DNA from: an uncultured Bacteroidales bacterium | GTDB taxonomy: Bacteria; Bacteroidota; Bacteroidia; Bacteroidales; UBA932 | NCBI GenBank assembly: GCA_947168065.1 | Contig: CAMVKH010000001.1 | Coordinates: forward strand, 434,001-498,000 | Reading direction: 5' to 3' | DNA: 64,000 nucleotides | Shown here: piece after piece, positions 61,453 through 64,000 of the stretch | How the letters are laid out: every line of letters begins with the position of its first letter | Numbering within the stretch: the first letter of the stretch is position 1 | Position numbers and translations under genes: made by a program | Notes under the pieces: model-generated | What the model saw: only the letters and a program-made list of their open reading frames with translations | The model's database searches: none | Told to the model about the DNA's origin: nothing

Positions 61453-63003
61453 ATGAGCGATGTTATCATAGACAAAGTAAGCGTCAGAATCGGTTCCCAG
61501 ATGTATGGGCGCTTCGAGGACCTTCCCAACACGGTGCCTCACGTCCTCGCTGAGTTCGTTGACAATGCCCTGCAGTCCTTCCGGGATAGCAAGGAGGCTC
61601 TGCTGGCATTAGACCCCAACTACAAACTACGTGTGGTTATTCGTATCCTCTGGGACGAAACCGAGACGAAAATGTCCCAGCGCAAGGCGACTCAGTTCAT
61701 GATTGAGGATAACGCCGGCGGTATTGCTGCCAGTCGATTCGTAAACGCCTTTGAGCCAGCAAATGCCCCGGATGACAACACGGGGTTGAATGAATTCGGC
61801 ATGGGGCTTAAGACCGCTGCCTGCTGGCTTGGCAATAACTGGATCGTTCATACTAAAGCCCTGGGCGAAGGAGTCTCCCGCATCGTCCGCTTTGACCAGA
61901 ATGTCGTCACCAAGAATAATCTTGAGGAAGTCGATGTCAAGACCGAGCCAGCGAAACCGGAAGAGCACTTCACAAAGATTGAGATAAGCGCTCCGACTAA
62001 GAATATCCCCACAGAAAAGAGCCTTCAGAAGATTAAGACCGAGTTGGCCAGCATCTACAGGAACTCGCTCCGTAATCAAGAAATGGATCTCTATGTCAAT
62101 AATGAGCCGCTTGAATTCACGGAGTACGCCATCTTGAATGCACCTTATTACAAGGATATGGAGGGGCCGTCAAAACTGTGGAAGAAAGACATTGACTTCC
62201 AGTTTGGCTCCTACAAAGCAAAGGGCTTTATCGGTATTCTCAAAGAACTCAAGAGCACTCAGAATGGCCTTGTCCTTTCACGTCGTGGCCGCGTCATCAT
62301 AGGCGCCGAAGAAGATGGGCGTTATTTCCCCAAAAGCATCTTTGGCTCCTCTCCTGGTACATTCCGCTTTAAGCGTATCTTTGGCGAACTGGAACTGGAA
62401 GGCTTTGCCGTCTCGTTCAACAAGAATGACATCCAGGACAAAGAGAACTTGGAAATGCTTATGGAGGCTCTTCGTGATGAACTCCGTGATAAGGATTCCG
62501 ATATTCTTGCCCAGGCCGACAATTACAGAGCAGACAATACTGCGCGCCTGGTCAAAAAGATTGTTTCACGCCACGATGAAGCACCCAAGACAAAGCGTAC
62601 GCCGGTTTCCATTGACACGAAGCCCATCGAGGAGAAAGCCAAGGTTGCAGAAATACAGCCGGTTATTCCGGAGCCCGTGCCCGAGGAAAACATCATCAAC
62701 GAGTTCAAGCAGCCGGACTTCTACGATATCAACGGCAAATTGCACCGTATGATCGTCAAATTTATCGATGAAGGCTCTGACCTTTGCTGGCTGGGTGTAG
62801 CCAAGGATGACCCCGATGCCATCGTCTGCAACATCAACGTCAAGCACGATTTCTTCAAGGTATTTGGCGAGCCTACAGATCCTGTCATCGCCTTGCTTAA
62901 GACTCTTGCAGTAGCACGATATACGACCGAAGCCGTTAATAACAAAACGGCGATGGCCATGATGGACTTTTTCAATGAATACATAAAGAAGACCAAGGTA
63001 TAG
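61453..63003 (+). CDS. MORC/MutL-like GHKL ATPase
   Basis: 516 residues. Bergerat ATP site: N box HVLAEFVDNALQSF (E34, N38), G1 box MIEDNAGGIAASRF (about 80-94), G2 box GLNEFGMGLKTAACWLG (about 114-130). An S5-like domain follows (VLSRRGRVIIGAEEDGRYFP). The C-terminal third is helical and charged. MORC-type GHKL ATPases in prokaryotic restriction contexts were predicted by comparative genomics (Iyer, Abhiman and Aravind, 2008). Starts 1 base after the methyltransferase stop. Confidence 0.85.
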   Translation: MSDVIIDKVSVRIGSQMYGRFEDLPNTVPHVLAEFVDNALQSFRDSKEALLALDPNYKLRVVIRILWDETETKMSQRKATQFMIEDNAGGIAASRFVNAFEPANAPDDNTGLNEFGMGLKTAACWLGNNWIVHTKALGEGVSRIVRFDQNVVTKNNLEEVDVKTEPAKPEEHFTKIEISAPTKNIPTEKSLQKIKTELASIYRNSLRNQEMDLYVNNEPLEFTEYAILNAPYYKDMEGPSKLWKKDIDFQFGSYKAKGFIGILKELKSTQNGLVLSRRGRVIIGAEEDGRYFPKSIFGSSPGTFRFKRIFGELELEGFAVSFNKNDIQDKENLEMLMEALRDELRDKDSDILAQADNYRADNTARLVKKIVSRHDEAPKTKRTPVSIDTKPIEEKAKVAEIQPVIPEPVPEENIINEFKQPDFYDINGKLHRMIVKFIDEGSDLCWLGVAKDDPDAIVCNINVKHDFFKVFGEPTDPVIALLKTLAVARYTTEAVNNKTAMAMMDFFNEYIKKTKV

Positions 63004-63004
63004 G

Positions 63005-64000
63005 ATGGAGCAAATCATTGTAAACAAGGGCGTAAAGACCGATAACGCAAAGAAGAACGTCTTGCAGGAAGTTACCTGCGGGGAGTTCTTCGACAAGTTT
63101 ATCAGGTATATCCGCCGCTCCGAGAGCAACCCGAAAGGCCTTTCCAATCCGGCCATAGCAACCTTCCGTGAGGAGTCTTGCGATGTTCTTGCGCACTGTA
63201 ACCCTCATGATGCTGTAACCAATTCCGAGACCACCCACCTCGCCGTAGGTTACGTACAGAGCGGTAAAACGATGTCATTCACGGGTGTTACTGCTCTTGC
63301 AAAAGACAATGGCTATCGCGTTATCATTTATCTGGCCGGCACCAAGAACAACCTGCTTGATCAGACATCCAAGCGCCTCCGTAAAGATCTTATCGGGAAA
63401 AATGGAGCCAACAATGACTACTACAAGATCCACCCGAATCCTACCTTGGCTGATCTTGATGACATCATCGGCAATCTTGAATCCATCGAAAAGCCGATTG
63501 TTCTCATCCCAATTCTCAAACACTACGAACACATCCATAAGGTTCGCCAGATAGTCAATAACTCCGAGTTCAAAGAACTTATGGCGAATGAGACGGTCAT
63601 CATTATTGACGATGAGGCTGACCAGGCATCCCTGAATAGCTACGGTCGCCGTAACAGCAAATACGAGGAAGATTCCAAATCTCGCACCTACGATGCTATT
63701 TTGAAACTGCGTGCTGACCTTCCTGGCAATACGTACATCCAATACACCGCTACGCCACAGGCCAACATTCTCATCAGTATGCAGGATCTACTCTCTCCAA
63801 AGAGTCACACGCTGCTGACCCCCGGTGAGGGTTATGTAGGAGGTAAACTTTTCTTCGGTAAGGGCGATAACGGAGATCTGTATGATGGTGAACTTATCGT
63901 GGAGATTCCTGAGAAAGAAGTCTTTCACAAGAAATACAATCCTCTCACGGAAATGCCCAAATCGCTCCGTGATGCCCTGATGCTCCATATTTTGGCCGTG
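63005..64000 (+). CDS. Z1 domain-containing helicase-like protein (3' end outside window)
   Basis: 332 residues visible, no stop before the window edge. Helicase motif I LAVGYVQSGKTMSFTG (about 80-95), motif II VIIIDDEADQAS (D203-E204-A205-D206), motif III-like IQYTATPQANILIS. The long spacing between motifs I and II fits the Z1 superfamily of nuclease-associated ATPases. It starts 1 base after the ATPase gene. In related loci a restriction endonuclease gene tends to follow; it would lie beyond 64,000. Confidence 0.87.
   Translation, partial: MEQIIVNKGVKTDNAKKNVLQEVTCGEFFDKFIRYIRRSESNPKGLSNPAIATFREESCDVLAHCNPHDAVTNSETTHLAVGYVQSGKTMSFTGVTALAKDNGYRVIIYLAGTKNNLLDQTSKRLRKDLIGKNGANNDYYKIHPNPTLADLDDIIGNLESIEKPIVLIPILKHYEHIHKVRQIVNNSEFKELMANETVIIIDDEADQASLNSYGRRNSKYEEDSKSRTYDAILKLRADLPGNTYIQYTATPQANILISMQDLLSPKSHTLLTPGEGYVGGKLFFGKGDNGDLYDGELIVEIPEKEVFHKKYNPLTEMPKSLRDALMLHILAV

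Overview
The window is chromosomal DNA of a GC-rich member of the Bacteroidota, almost certainly order Bacteroidales; genus is not decidable from the sequence. Support: the gene repertoire (GldH lipoprotein, DUF3109, PG0541-type P-II-like protein behind an RND pump, fused GcvP, Bacteroides-type cytochrome b of fumarate reductase, Arc protein next to an SPFH protein), and about twenty promoters of the Bacteroidales sigma-70 type (-7 box TAnnTTTG, in several cases with TTG or TTTG 19-20 bases upstream). Shine-Dalgarno sequences are mostly absent, with two clear exceptions.

Core region (1 to about 52,150). It is dense and largely ordinary: a 3'-truncated PBP1A gene; topA; an Lrp-type regulator; ispD; the rod-shape operon mreB-mreC-mreD-mrdA-rodA; gcvP and a small outer membrane protein; arc-SPFH; smpB-pgk-lactonase-hypothetical-acyl-ACP thioesterase; a methyltransferase-lgt-CapA-CNNM-miaA-SGNH hydrolase chain with stop/start overlaps; U32 peptidase and TPR protein; DUF3109; frr-pyrH; an orphan fumarate reductase cytochrome b; hemW; a coiled-coil membrane protein; holB-ricT-gldH-trmB; trxA-omp-omp-polyprenyl synthase; an RND efflux operon (TolC, adaptor, pump, PG0541); an M28 peptidase; small secreted or membrane proteins; and a patatin/beta-barrel fusion.

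Accessory region (about 52,150 to 64,000). The DNA becomes visibly more AT-rich and gene density falls. It starts with debris: a tyrosine-recombinase C-terminal fragment, and further on a mobilization-protein C-terminal fragment. Between these lie a solitary AbiEi-like antitoxin with a palindromic operator, and an AbiEi/AbiEii toxin-antitoxin pair in which the toxin carries a nonsense codon. Then come two back-to-back defence modules. On the minus strand is an AAA+ ATPase/subtilase pair (IetAS type). On the plus strand is a cytosine-C5 methyltransferase, a MORC/MutL-like GHKL ATPase and a Z1-domain helicase, the last cut by the window edge. They share a gap of about 390 bases with divergent promoters and repeated motifs.

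Other structure that genes do not explain: a 79-bp inverted-terminal-repeat element present twice in opposite orientations; a palindromic repeat lying in frame inside the U32 peptidase gene; and a set of promoters whose predicted start sites fall 0-5 bases before the ATG, suggesting leaderless or near-leaderless mRNAs. No rRNA, tRNA or CRISPR array was recognised.
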